Source of the DNA: Actinomycetota bacterium
Lineage (GTDB): Bacteria; Actinomycetota; Acidimicrobiia; Acidimicrobiales; CADCSY01
NCBI GenBank assembly: GCA_004366205.1
Contig: SIRW01000041.1
Location: forward strand, 1 to 35,169
Reading direction: 5' to 3'
DNA: 35,169 nt
The notes beneath the pieces are model-generated. The model was not told the DNA's origin and made no database searches. It saw only the letters and a list, made by a program, of their open reading frames with translations. The position numbers were made by a program, and so were the translations under genes. Below are positions 17,218 through 26,144 of this stretch, one piece after another (the stretch's first letter is position 1; each line of letters starts with the position of its first letter).

Positions 17218-19288
17218 CCGGCGCGTCCGTGAGCGACGCGTGCAGCACGTCGACCCAGAACACGAGGACCCGCCAGGCCTGCGGGCGACCGACGCGTCGA
17301 GCCAGCACGGGGATGGTGACCTCGACGCGGCCGCGGTGCTCGACGGACAGCTCGCCGCCTCCGCCCGGGCCGGGCCACGGCCGGTCGGGCCGGGCGGCGA
17401 CCGCCACGACGACGCCCTCCTCGTAGCCCCCGGCGCGCAGCCATCCGACGACCTCGACGGGGTCGAGCACCGGGTCGGGGTCGGCGGGGTGCAGGTCGTG
17501 GATGTTCAGCACCTCGCGCCCGAACGTCTCGAAGAGCGGGTACGCGAACAGGCGGAACGTGTTGGGGTGCAGCCGATGCGGTGGCAGCTCGTCGAGGGGG
17601 ACCCCGGTGAACACGATGGGGGCGGCGCGCTCGCCGGCCAGCCGGTCGATGGCGCGGACCTGCTCGTAGGCGCCGTCGAGCAGGGTGTGCTCCCGGGCGA
17701 GCGCCCCGCCCCCCCACAGCTGCAGGCCGGCCCCGACGGACGCGAGCGCCACGGCGCACCCCGCGGCGAGCCGGAGCCCGCCGCGGGTCGCCACGACGGT
17801 GCGCGCCAGCAGGGAGCCGGCGGCGGCGACCGCCCAGCCGGCGAGGAGCACGAGCACCGGGTAGAGCTCGCTGTAGAGGTACCGCTCCCAGTACAGGTGG
17901 TAGGGCGCCTCGCGGGGCGGTCCGATGCGGTGGGCGAACAGCACGGCGAAGGCGACCGCGGTGCTGACGGCGAACACGACCGTCACCCGGCGCGGACCGT
18001 CGAGGGGTCCGAGACCCTGGGCGAGCAGCACCGCCAGGCCGGCCCCCGCCAGGATGAGCAGGACGGGGTCGAAGCGCCCGAGCGCCTCCCACAGCCCCGA
18101 GGCGTCGGTGAACGATCCCAGGGCGACGACGCCGCCGGCGACGAGCGCGCCGAGGCTCCCCCGCTCGAGGAGCAGCGCCGTGCGGGGACCGACCTGCGGG
18201 CTGCGCCGGGCCAGCCAGCGGGTGGACGCGACGACGGCGGCCGCCACCGCGGCGATGAGGATCATCCCGGCCAGCGCGGGCAGGGCCCGGTCGAGGTGGG
18301 AGACGGGTGCGTACAGCGGACCGGGCAGGAACCGGGGGAGCTGGAAGTGCAGGAAGTAGGCGTCGGAGTAGCGGGCGTTGTAGGCGAAGCCGCCGTACAT
18401 CGCCACCGCCGCCACCGCCGCGAGGACGCCGGCGACGCGCAGGTCCCGGGGCCGTGCGAGCACCGCGGCCGCCACCACGGCCAGCCCGATCAGGCCCGCG
18501 AGCAGCAGGGCGTTGCCCCGGGTGAGCATGCAGAGCCCGGCGAAGGCGCCGGCCGCCGCGGCGGTGGCGAAGCCGGACCGCTGGAGGGCCGCGAGCGTGA
18601 GGTAGAGCACCGCCACCTGCAACACGGCGTAGAGCGACTCGGAGGCGGGGAACTGCGAGAACCACACCGGCACCGGGCCGAGGGCGACGAGCCCGGCCGC
18701 GGCGAGCTGGGCCGGCGACCCGAGCCCGAGGCGGCGAACGAGGCCGACCACCACCACCAGGAGCACGAGCCCGAGGAAGGGCAGGATGGCGACCGTCCCG
18801 GCCTGGCCGGCGACGACGGTCGAGAGCGCCAGGCACACGCTGAACAGGTGGAGGAACCAGCGGATGAACGGGCCACCGCCGGCCAGGACGTTCGCCCGGT
18901 TGACGTACTCGCCGAAGTCCGCCGTCTGGTAGAGGAAGTACACCGGGTCGCCCCGGAGGGCCACGGCGAGGACCAGCACGCCCGCCATCGCCACGCCCAG
19001 CGGCGTCAGCCGGGGCAGGCCGAGGGCTCGCACGTCGTGGCGGACGGCCCACCAGAGCGTCGCCGCCAGCGGCACCGTCGCCGTCAGCAGCTGGGCCCGC
19101 CCCAGCGCGCCGGCGTGGGCCAGCACCAGGCCGGCGAGCAGGTACCACCCCAGGCCCAGGAGGAGCCCCTCGACGGCGAGCAGACCCCAGCCCGGCGCCT
19201 CGCGGCCGCGGCGGGCGAGCAGCACCGCGCCCGGCAGGCCGACGACCAGGACCAGGGCCGCGAAGACGGGGACCAGCAGGGCGGGCAC
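17177..19288 (-). CDS. Large polytopic membrane protein, GT-C-like
   Basis: The product is 703 residues from GTG 19288, with about fourteen hydrophobic segments in the first 520 residues and a soluble C-terminal part. Visible motifs are YQTADFGEYVNRANVL, an acidic loop after the fourth or fifth helix, WFSQFPASESLYAVLQ and LTRGNALLLAGL, and later LYWERYLYSELYPVLVLLAG. These fit a GT-C-type transferase acting outside the membrane, but the resemblance to its two neighbours is weaker than theirs to each other. The soluble part includes IVFTGVPLDELPPHRLHPNTFRLF and a Trp-rich end. It is placed between the two paralogous GT-C genes on the opposite strand and overlaps the first by 41 bases. No ribosome binding site is seen before the GTG. 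Confidence 0.78.
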   Translation of the reverse strand: MPALLVPVFAALVLVVGLPGAVLLARRGREAPGWGLLAVEGLLLGLGWYLLAGLVLAHAGALGRAQLLTATVPLAATLWWAVRHDVRALGLPRLTPLGVAMAGVLVLAVALRGDPVYFLYQTADFGEYVNRANVLAGGGPFIRWFLHLFSVCLALSTVVAGQAGTVAILPFLGLVLLVVVVGLVRRLGLGSPAQLAAAGLVALGPVPVWFSQFPASESLYAVLQVAVLYLTLAALQRSGFATAAAAGAFAGLCMLTRGNALLLAGLIGLAVVAAAVLARPRDLRVAGVLAAVAAVAMYGGFAYNARYSDAYFLHFQLPRFLPGPLYAPVSHLDRALPALAGMILIAAVAAAVVASTRWLARRSPQVGPRTALLLERGSLGALVAGGVVALGSFTDASGLWEALGRFDPVLLILAGAGLAVLLAQGLGPLDGPRRVTVVFAVSTAVAFAVLFAHRIGPPREAPYHLYWERYLYSELYPVLVLLAGWAVAAAGSLLARTVVATRGGLRLAAGCAVALASVGAGLQLWGGGALAREHTLLDGAYEQVRAIDRLAGERAAPIVFTGVPLDELPPHRLHPNTFRLFAYPLFETFGREVLNIHDLHPADPDPVLDPVEVVGWLRAGGYEEGVVVAVAARPDRPWPGPGGGGELSVEHRGRVEVTIPVLARRVGRPQAWRVLVFWVDVLHASLTDAPVTGPPPAGPAPSR

Positions 19289-19338
19289 GGCCTCTAGCGT
19301 CGCGCCGGGCCCCTCCCGGCGTGGGAACCTGACGGTAG

Positions 19339-21036
19339 ATGGAACCGCTCCGGCGCCGTGGGGCGCTCGCCGTCGTCGTGGCCGTCCTCGCCCTCCTGGC
19401 CGTGCACCTCCTGCTGGCGCGCCACACCCCCGGTCCGGTCCTCTACGACGACGGCGCCGCCTACCTCGCCCAGGCCCGGTACCTGAGCGGTCACCCGAAC
19501 CCGCCCGACCTCACCCACACCGCCTTCTACCAGCCCGGGTACCCGCTCGTGCTGGTGCCGGCCCACCTCCTGGGCTCGGATCCGGCGTCCCAGCACCGCC
19601 TCGCCCTGGGTACCAACGCCGTGCTCGCGGTGGTCCTGGTGCTGCCGCTGTACCGGCTCGCACGCGGGCCGCTGGGGCTTCCGGGCGCCCGGGCGGCGAT
19701 CGCCGCCGTGGTCACGGCGACCTACCCGCCTGTGCTGCTGCAGTCCGGCTTCGAGTGGGCCGAGAGCCTCCTCATGCTGGGCTTCGCGCTCTGGGCTCTG
19801 GCCCTGCACCACCTGCTGCGCCGGCCCGCGGCGCCGGCGAGCGCCCTGGCCGGCGCCGCGGCTGGTGGGCTCTACCTCGTCCACCAGCGGGCCGTGATCG
19901 CCGGCGTGGTCGCGGCGGCCGTGCTGGTCGGCCTCGTCCTGCGGGGCCGGCTGGCGTGGCGGGGGGCGGCCGCGGGCCTGGGAGCGCTCGGCTTGGTCCT
20001 GGCCGGCACCCGCGCCCTGGGGAGCCACCTGCGGTCCGCCCTGTGGAGCCAGGCGCAGCCGACCCTCGAGGGCGACGTCATCGCCACCGCGCTCGATCCC
20101 GGGGCCTGGCCCACCGTGGCCGTCCACGCCGCCGGCCAGGCGTGGTACCTGGCCGTGGCGTCGCTCGGGCTGGCCGTGGTCGGGGGGGTGGTCCTCGTCC
20201 GCCTCGTGACGGGCCGCCCGGACGACCCGACGGGAGCGGCGTGGGCCGCCCGGTGGTGGGCGGCCGCCGTGCTCGGCGGGGTGGCGCTCACGCTGGCGCT
20301 GTCGGCCGTGTTCACCGTCCGGGGCGAGCGTGTCGACCACCTGGTGTACGGCCGCTACAACGACGCCCTGGTCCCCCTGCTGCTCCTGGCGGCCCTCGCG
20401 CTGGTCCTGCGCCCGGGTCGGGCGCCCCGTGCGCTCGTGGCGCCCGCGGCGACCGCGGTGCTCACGGTCGTGGCCACCGCCGGGACGCTCCGGCTCGTGC
20501 GCGGGGTCGACGCCTTCACCGGCCACGTGATGCCCCTCAACGTCGCCGGCCTGCTCCCCCTCCACCGCAACCACGGCGTGATCCCCACCGGCCGGCTGAG
20601 CCTGCTGGCCGTCGGGCTCGCCGTCGGGGTGCTGCTGGCGTCGGCGCTGGCCCCGCGGGTGGGGACGGCGGTGCTGGCGGTCGTGTTCGTGACGGGGGCC
20701 TTCGTGGGCGAGGCTCGCACCGTGCGCCCCTTCGTCGAGTTCTGGTCGGGCATCGTGAGCATCCAGGACGACGTGGCCGCCCGCACCGCCCCCGGGGACA
20801 CCGTGGGGGTCGACTGGCAGTCGTTCAACCTGGTGGCCTTCAACGCCTACCAGCTCCGCCTCGACGACCGGCGGCTCGCCATCTTCGACAGCGACCGCGA
20901 GCCGCCACCGGCCCGCCTGGTGATCGCCGCTCCGGACTGGCCGCACGCCCGGGCCCTCGGCGGCCGGCTGCTCGCCGAGGACCCCTACCCGGTCGGGCTC
21001 GGGCTGTGGGAGCTCGGTCTCGCCGCGCCCCGCTGA
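19339..21036 (+). CDS. GT-C-like membrane glycosyltransferase, paralogue of the 15037-17217 product
   Basis: The product is 565 residues from ATG 19339. It shares with the 726-residue neighbour, in the same order: DDGAAYLAQARYL, the FY-x-GYPLVLVPAHLL stretch, the near-identical LLQSGFEWAESLL, YLVHQRAV, a DHLVYGRYNDALVPLLLLA helix and a DAFTGHVMPLNVAGLL loop. The soluble part with VDWQSFNLVAFNAYQLRLDDRRLAIFDSDRE also aligns. It ends shortly after this point, lacking the extra C-terminal beta domain. An acidic first loop and about eleven helices suggest a lipid-phosphate-sugar-dependent transferase. The duplication followed by domain gain or loss is read from the sequence; donor and acceptor are unknown. 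It ends 13 bases from the convergent methyltransferase gene. Confidence 0.8.
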   Translation: MEPLRRRGALAVVVAVLALLAVHLLLARHTPGPVLYDDGAAYLAQARYLSGHPNPPDLTHTAFYQPGYPLVLVPAHLLGSDPASQHRLALGTNAVLAVVLVLPLYRLARGPLGLPGARAAIAAVVTATYPPVLLQSGFEWAESLLMLGFALWALALHHLLRRPAAPASALAGAAAGGLYLVHQRAVIAGVVAAAVLVGLVLRGRLAWRGAAAGLGALGLVLAGTRALGSHLRSALWSQAQPTLEGDVIATALDPGAWPTVAVHAAGQAWYLAVASLGLAVVGGVVLVRLVTGRPDDPTGAAWAARWWAAAVLGGVALTLALSAVFTVRGERVDHLVYGRYNDALVPLLLLAALALVLRPGRAPRALVAPAATAVLTVVATAGTLRLVRGVDAFTGHVMPLNVAGLLPLHRNHGVIPTGRLSLLAVGLAVGVLLASALAPRVGTAVLAVVFVTGAFVGEARTVRPFVEFWSGIVSIQDDVAARTAPGDTVGVDWQSFNLVAFNAYQLRLDDRRLAIFDSDREPPPARLVIAAPDWPHARALGGRLLAEDPYPVGLGLWELGLAAPR

Positions 21037-21049
21037 GCGGGGTCGCCGC

Positions 21050-21910
21050 TCACGCGTGGAACCGGGCCCGGCGCAGCACCGCCCGGGCGAGGTCGGCCCA
21101 GCCCAGCACGGCGGCGGTGGCCGCGTCCCGAACGGCCTGGCGCCCGCCGGCCGCCGGGCCGTAGGCGAGGTCGCGGGCCACGTAGTGGGCGTGGGCCCAG
21201 TAGAGCTGGCCGCCCTCGGCGGGGACCTCCACGATGCGGTCGTCGAAGAACTGCCGGTCGGGCACGGCGACCCGAGAGTCGGCCTCGGCCAGCCCGTAGT
21301 GCACGAGGTGGCCCAGCCGCCACAGCACGAACCCGTGGGCCCGCAGGAAGCGGTCGACGTCGCCGAAGAGCGGCTGGCCCTCGTAGATCTCGTTGAGCTC
21401 GACCTCGACCTCCAGCGTCCGCGTGCGCCCCAGGGTCTCGACCGCGCCCTTCAGGACGCCGAGCTCGGAGCCCTGCGTGTCGAGCTTCATGTGGTCGACC
21501 CGGCCCAGCCCGTTCGCCGCCGCCCAGGCGTCGAGCGTGGTGGTGGGCACCTCGGCCCGGCCCGCCGGTGCGATCACGTCCCGCAGCGCCGGGCGGGTGG
21601 CCCGGGCCTGCTCGCTCGGCGGGTACAGCGACGAGCACGCCGGCTCGGCGGTGAGGTGCAGCACGGCGGTGCCCTCGGTCGCCGCCAGCGCCGCCGGCAC
21701 GACCGTCACCGCCGGCCGCCCGCCGGTGGCCGGCCCGCCGGCGCCGGCGTAGGCGGCCTCCAGGCGGCGGCACTCCTCGGCGTCGGGCTCGAACCCGATC
21801 AGCCGGACGCGGTCCCCCAGCGCCTCCCAGCGCTCCCAGAACCCCCACCGGCAGCCGACGTCGACGACCGTCAGCGGCTCGTCGAGGCGGGGCAGCAGGT
21901 CGTCGAGCAC
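21050..21910 (-). CDS. FkbM family S-adenosylmethionine-dependent methyltransferase
   Basis: The product is 286 residues from GTG 21910. Motif I VVDVGCRWGFWERWEALGDRV and the acidic strand end IGFEPD are near residues 15-42; HMKLDTQGSELGVLKGA is the FkbM signature in the middle, followed by EVELNEIYEGQPLF. FkbM proteins O-methylate hydroxyl groups of natural products and of sugars in surface glycans. Position at the end of the glycan island makes a sugar O-methyltransferase likely (inference). The last ~60 residues (AHAHYVARDLAYG onward) are an extra helical tail. TAGGCT 6 bases before the GTG indicates a leaderless message with its own promoter. Confidence 0.88.
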   Translation of the reverse strand: MLDDLLPRLDEPLTVVDVGCRWGFWERWEALGDRVRLIGFEPDAEECRRLEAAYAGAGGPATGGRPAVTVVPAALAATEGTAVLHLTAEPACSSLYPPSEQARATRPALRDVIAPAGRAEVPTTTLDAWAAANGLGRVDHMKLDTQGSELGVLKGAVETLGRTRTLEVEVELNEIYEGQPLFGDVDRFLRAHGFVLWRLGHLVHYGLAEADSRVAVPDRQFFDDRIVEVPAEGGQLYWAHAHYVARDLAYGPAAGGRQAVRDAATAAVLGWADLARAVLRRARFHA

Positions 21911-21916
21911 CGGGCG

Positions 21917-21922
21917 AGCCTA
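21917..21922 (-). promoter_or_regulatory. -10 box TAGGCT of the methyltransferase gene (leaderless)
   Basis: Minus-strand TAGGCT is followed by CGCCCG and then the GTG. This is the same hexamer and the same 6-base gap as at the mutase gene. Confidence 0.5.
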
Positions 21923-21951
21923 GAGCCGGCCGGCGCCGGGCCGATCGGGAG

Positions 21952-23127
21952 CTAGGCGCCCGGCGCCTGGACCGGGTGGGGCATGCAGAGCTCGTCGTAC
22001 TCGGCGATGGTGATCTGCTCGGGGTCGAGCGAGCACGCCGGGCAGGCCGGGTCCCGGTTGACCTTGAACGTGCGGAACGACTGCTCGAGGGCGTCGTAGG
22101 CGAGCAGCCGGCCGACGAGCGTGTCGCCCATCCCCAGCAGCAGCTTGATGGCCTCGATGCCCTGGATCGACCCGATGATGCCGGGCAGCACGCCGAGCAC
22201 ACCGGCCTCGGCGCAGGAGGGGGCGAGCTCGGCGGGCGGCGGCTCGGGGATCATGCAGCGGTAGCACGGCCCCTCGTAGGGGGCGAACACGGTGGCCTGG
22301 CCCTCGAACCGGAAGATCGAGCCGTGCACGACGGGCACCTTCGCCTTGAGCGACGCGTCGTTGAGCAGGTACCGGCTGGGGAAGTTGTCGGCGCCGTCGA
22401 TGACGACGTCGTAGCCCGAGATGATGTCCGCCACGTTGTCGGCGCCGAGGCGCACGTCGTAGCCCACGACGTTCACGTCGGGGTTGATGGCGGCGAGCGT
22501 CTTCTTGGCCGAGTCGACCTTGCGCTCGCCGATGCGGTCGATGTTGTGCAGCAGCTGGCGCTGGAGGTTGGAGGCGTCGACCACGTCCATGTCGACGATG
22601 CCGAGGGTGCCCACCCCGGCTGCCGCCAGGTACAGCGCGGCGGGCGAGCCCAGGCCGCCGGCGCCGAGCAGCAGCACCTTGCTGTCGAGCAGCTTGAGCT
22701 GGCCCTCTTCCCCGACCTCGGGCAAGAGCAGGTGGCGGTGGTAGCGGTTGCGCTGGTCGGGGCTGAGCGTCTCGGGGGTCTTCCAGTCCCGGCCCTCGTC
22801 CTTCCAGCGGTTGAAGCCACCGGCCATGGAGGCCACGTCGGTGTAACCGAGCTCGGTCAGGGTCTTGGCCGCGAACGCCGAGCGCACGCCGCTGGCGCAG
22901 TGCACGATGATGCGGGCCTGGCGGTCGGGCACCCGGTTCTCGATCTGGCTCTCGAGGTGGCCGCGGGGGATGTGGATCGCGCCGGGGATGGCGCCCTGCT
23001 CGTACTCGGCGGCCTCCCGCACGTCGAGCACCACGGCGCCGCGTGCGATGGCCTCGGCGGCCTCGGCCGTGTCGACCTCGCGGATCTGCCGGCGGGTCTG
23101 GGCCAGGAGCTCTCGGAAGCTGGGCAT
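21952..23127 (-). CDS. moeZ: Sulfur-carrier adenylyltransferase with N-terminal rhodanese domain (MoeB/MoeZ type)
   Basis: The 391-residue protein starts with a rhodanese domain (about 15-115): VVLDVREAAEYEQGAIPGA, and active-site Cys77 in HCASGVRSA. An E1-like ThiF/MoeB domain follows, with GAGGLGSP (155-162), DMDVVDASNLQRQ (179-191), DGADNFPSRYLLND, and two zinc-type pairs, Cys288-x2-Cys291 and Cys362-x2-Cys365. Cys305 is in PSCAEAGVLGVLPG. Such enzymes adenylate the C-terminal Gly-Gly of small sulfur carriers (MoaD, ThiS, CysO) and load sulfur for molybdopterin, thiamin, cysteine or tRNA thiolation. The known actinobacterial MoeZ carries its rhodanese at the C-terminus, so the order here is reversed. 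No carrier gene is adjacent. The ATG at 23127 has only a weak GAGGA upstream. Confidence 0.9.
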   Translation of the reverse strand: MPSFRELLAQTRRQIREVDTAEAAEAIARGAVVLDVREAAEYEQGAIPGAIHIPRGHLESQIENRVPDRQARIIVHCASGVRSAFAAKTLTELGYTDVASMAGGFNRWKDEGRDWKTPETLSPDQRNRYHRHLLLPEVGEEGQLKLLDSKVLLLGAGGLGSPAALYLAAAGVGTLGIVDMDVVDASNLQRQLLHNIDRIGERKVDSAKKTLAAINPDVNVVGYDVRLGADNVADIISGYDVVIDGADNFPSRYLLNDASLKAKVPVVHGSIFRFEGQATVFAPYEGPCYRCMIPEPPPAELAPSCAEAGVLGVLPGIIGSIQGIEAIKLLLGMGDTLVGRLLAYDALEQSFRTFKVNRDPACPACSLDPEQITIAEYDELCMPHPVQAPGA

Positions 23128-23169
23128 GGTGGCGTCCTCGGTGGCGTCGCGGTCCGTACCTACCCATAA

Positions 23170-23175
23170 ACCCTA
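23170..23175 (-). promoter_or_regulatory. Possible -10 box TAGGGT of the rhodanese-MoeB gene
   Basis: Minus-strand GATAGGGTTTATGGGTAGG is one of the most AT-rich spots in the area and would give a leader of about 35 bases. TATGGG, a few bases on, is an alternative. The rest of the 23128-23267 gap holds the promoter of the divergent gene, within which I could not fix a -10 box. Confidence 0.4.
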
Positions 23176-23267
23176 TCGGGCCGGTCGGGATTCCCGCCAC
23201 CGGCGTGGGACCTGCGGTTGGCCGGTTGGTACGGATCTTCCGGTAAAGGCGCACGCTCAGTGAGACG

Positions 23268-24569
23268 ATGCAACGGAGCGTGAGGAGAGTTGCGAGCCCC
23301 CCCGATGCGCCCCGGTCCCCCCTGCGGCCCGCCCGTCGCCTGCTGGCCGCCGCCCTGCTGGTCGCCGTCGCCGTCGCCGGCCTGCCCAGCCCCGCCGGCG
23401 CGTCGAGCCTGCCGCAGCCGGCGACGGCCGAGGTCGAGTTCCTCCGGCTGACGAACCAGGCCCGCGCCGGCGCCGGCCTGGCGCCGCTCACCCGGGACAG
23501 CGCCGCCGACGCCGTCGCCCGCGAGTGGTCGGGGGTCATGGCCCGGGAGGGCCGCCTCTACCATCGCCCCGACCTGGGCACCGCCATCACGACGCGGATC
23601 ACGCCCACGTGGACCCGCGGGGGCGAGAACGTCGGGGTCGGTGGCAGCGTGCCCTCCCTGCACGACGCCTTCATGGGCTCCCCCGGGCACCGGGCCAACA
23701 AGCTCGGGGACTTCAACCGGGTGGGGGTCGGCGTGGTCACCGACGGCAGCCGCATCTGGGTGACCTACGTGTTCGTCAAGGGCCCGGCGATCACCGGCGA
23801 CACCGGCACGGAGAGGCCGGTCAACGGCGCCATGTGGCTGGCGTCGACCGACGGCGGCGTGTTCGCCGTGAACGCGCCGTTCTTCGGGTCGCTGGGCGGC
23901 GTGCGCCTCGCCCAGCCCGTCGTCGGCATGGCCCCGACGCCCTCGGCCAAGGGCTACTGGCTGGTCGCCCGCGACGGGGGCATCTTCACCTTCGGCGACG
24001 CCCGCTTCTTCGGCTCCACCGGCGCCATGCGGCTCAACCAGCCGGTCGTCGGCATGGCCGCCACCCCCACCGGCAACGGCTACTGGCTGGTCGCCCGCGA
24101 CGGCGGCATCTTCACCTTCGGCGACGCCCGCTTCCGGGGCTCGACCGGCAACCTGCGGCTGAACCAGCCCATCCTGGGCATGGCCCCGACGCGCAGCGGC
24201 AACGGCTACTGGCTGTTCGCGAGCGACGGGGGCATCTTCACCTTCGGCGACGCCCGCTTCCACGGCTCGACCGGCAACCTGCGCCTGGTGCAGCCGATCG
24301 TCGGCATGACGCCGACGCCGACGGGCCGCGGCTACTGGATGGTCGCCCGCGACGGCGGCATCTTCACCTTCGGCGACGCCCGCTTCCTGGGCTCGCTCGG
24401 GGGCCGGGCGCTGCCGGCGCCGATCGTCGGGATGAGCGCCACGGCCACCGGCAACGGCTACCGCCTCGTCGACGCCGACGGCCGCGTCTACAGCTTCGGC
24501 GACGCCGGCTCGGGCAACAGCGGCCGGCTGGCCAACGGCGCTCCGGTCGTCGCCGCCGCCGGCATCTAG
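23268..24569 (+). CDS. Secreted CAP (SCP/PR-1-like) domain protein with 42-residue repeat tail
   Basis: The product is 433 residues from ATG 23268; GTG 23280 in frame is possible. A signal peptide (hydrophobic 24-39, cleavage after PAGAS) leads to a CAP domain (about 53-171) with LTNQARAGAGLAPL, RLYHRPDL, GGENVGVG, SPGHRANKL and GVGVVTDGSRIWVTYVFV. From about 184 to the end there are six units of 42 residues, typified by QPVVGMAATPTGNGYWLVAR plus DGGIFTFGDARFxGSTG; the first and last are diverged. The middle units are nearly identical, also in DNA (126-bp period), which suggests recent expansion or gene conversion. Similar GYW/FGDA repeats are common in Acidimicrobiia and may fold as a beta propeller (inference). 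An extracellular enzyme or adhesin is likely. Confidence 0.88.
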   Translation: MQRSVRRVASPPDAPRSPLRPARRLLAAALLVAVAVAGLPSPAGASSLPQPATAEVEFLRLTNQARAGAGLAPLTRDSAADAVAREWSGVMAREGRLYHRPDLGTAITTRITPTWTRGGENVGVGGSVPSLHDAFMGSPGHRANKLGDFNRVGVGVVTDGSRIWVTYVFVKGPAITGDTGTERPVNGAMWLASTDGGVFAVNAPFFGSLGGVRLAQPVVGMAPTPSAKGYWLVARDGGIFTFGDARFFGSTGAMRLNQPVVGMAATPTGNGYWLVARDGGIFTFGDARFRGSTGNLRLNQPILGMAPTRSGNGYWLFASDGGIFTFGDARFHGSTGNLRLVQPIVGMTPTPTGRGYWMVARDGGIFTFGDARFLGSLGGRALPAPIVGMSATATGNGYRLVDADGRVYSFGDAGSGNSGRLANGAPVVAAAGI

Positions 24570-24581
24570 GGATCTGGGCCG

Positions 24582-25373
<792 letters not shown>

Positions 25374-25413
25374 CCCCCGAGCATGCCACTCCCGCCGCCG
25401 CGGGAGCCCGGGC

Positions 25414-25442
25414 TTGACACGCCGCTGCATTTGGGATTGCAT
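25414..25442 (+). promoter_or_regulatory. Promoter-like AT-rich island with consensus -35
   Basis: TTGACA (25414-25419) is a perfect -35 hexamer; 17 bases on is TTGCAT, a weak -10. The surrounding 25420-25470 stretch is far more AT-rich than the rest of the window. It would drive the gene at 25500 with a leader of about 50 bases. Confidence 0.5.
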
Positions 25443-25499
25443 GAAAGATCACGAAACACACTTCCCCGGTGCACCCCGCTCTCCCCGCCGGAGGGACCC

Positions 25500-26144
25500 A
25501 TGCGATCCGTACCGCCCGTGCTCACCGACCCCGCGCCCGCCTCGCTGCAGATCCGTCCATGGCCCGACCCCGTCATCGACCAGCGGGGGGTGGACCCCCG
25601 CAGCGGCTACGTCGAGCAGTACTGGTTGGGGATCCTCGGCCCCAGCACCACGTGGCTGCTGCGCCGGCTCGTGGCGGGGCTCGAAGCCTCGCCGGCCGGC
25701 TACGAGCTCGACCTGGCCGAGACGGCGGCGGCGCTGGGCCTGGCAGGGCCCGGCCGCAACGGCCCCTTCGTGCGGGCGCTCACTCGGTGCTGCCAGTTCG
25801 AGCTCGCCCACGTGCCCGAGGACGGCGTGCTCGCCGTCCGCCGGCGCATCCCGCCGCTGTCGGCCCGGCAGGTCGCCCGGCTGCCCGAGGCGCTCCAGGC
25901 GGCGCACCGCCGCTGGCAGGAGGCCCAGGCCGGCGCCGGCGTCGAGGCCGTGCGGCGGCGCACCCGCCGCCTGGCGCTGTCGCTCGTCGAGCTCGGCGAG
26001 GACCTGGAGGCGACCGAGCGCCAGCTGATGCGCTGGCGGTTCCACCCCGCCCTGTGCCACGAGGCCGCCGTGTGGGCCTGGAAGCGCCACCAGCAGGCCG
26101 CCGCCGAGGCGGCCGAGGCGGTAGAGGCGCGCCAGCCCGCCTAG
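25500..26144 (+). CDS. Conserved-looking protein of unknown function
   Basis: The product is 214 residues from ATG 25500, preceded by a strong GGAGGG with 5-base spacing. I do not recognise the family. The first third has VDPRSGYVEQYWLGILGPSTTWLLRRLVAGL, followed by DLAETAAALGLAGPGRNGPFVRALTRCCQFELAHV, which reads like a small winged-helix or helical domain with a beta hairpin (VPEDGVLAVRRRIPPL). The last third is helical and rich in Arg, Ala and Glu (RRRTRRLALSLVELGEDLEATERQLMRW). There is no signal peptide or membrane helix, so it is cytoplasmic; DNA or RNA binding is possible but unproven. Its stop shares the CTAG palindrome with the stop of the convergent pepA gene. Confidence 0.75.
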   Translation: MRSVPPVLTDPAPASLQIRPWPDPVIDQRGVDPRSGYVEQYWLGILGPSTTWLLRRLVAGLEASPAGYELDLAETAAALGLAGPGRNGPFVRALTRCCQFELAHVPEDGVLAVRRRIPPLSARQVARLPEALQAAHRRWQEAQAGAGVEAVRRRTRRLALSLVELGEDLEATERQLMRWRFHPALCHEAAVWAWKRHQQAAAEAAEAVEARQPA

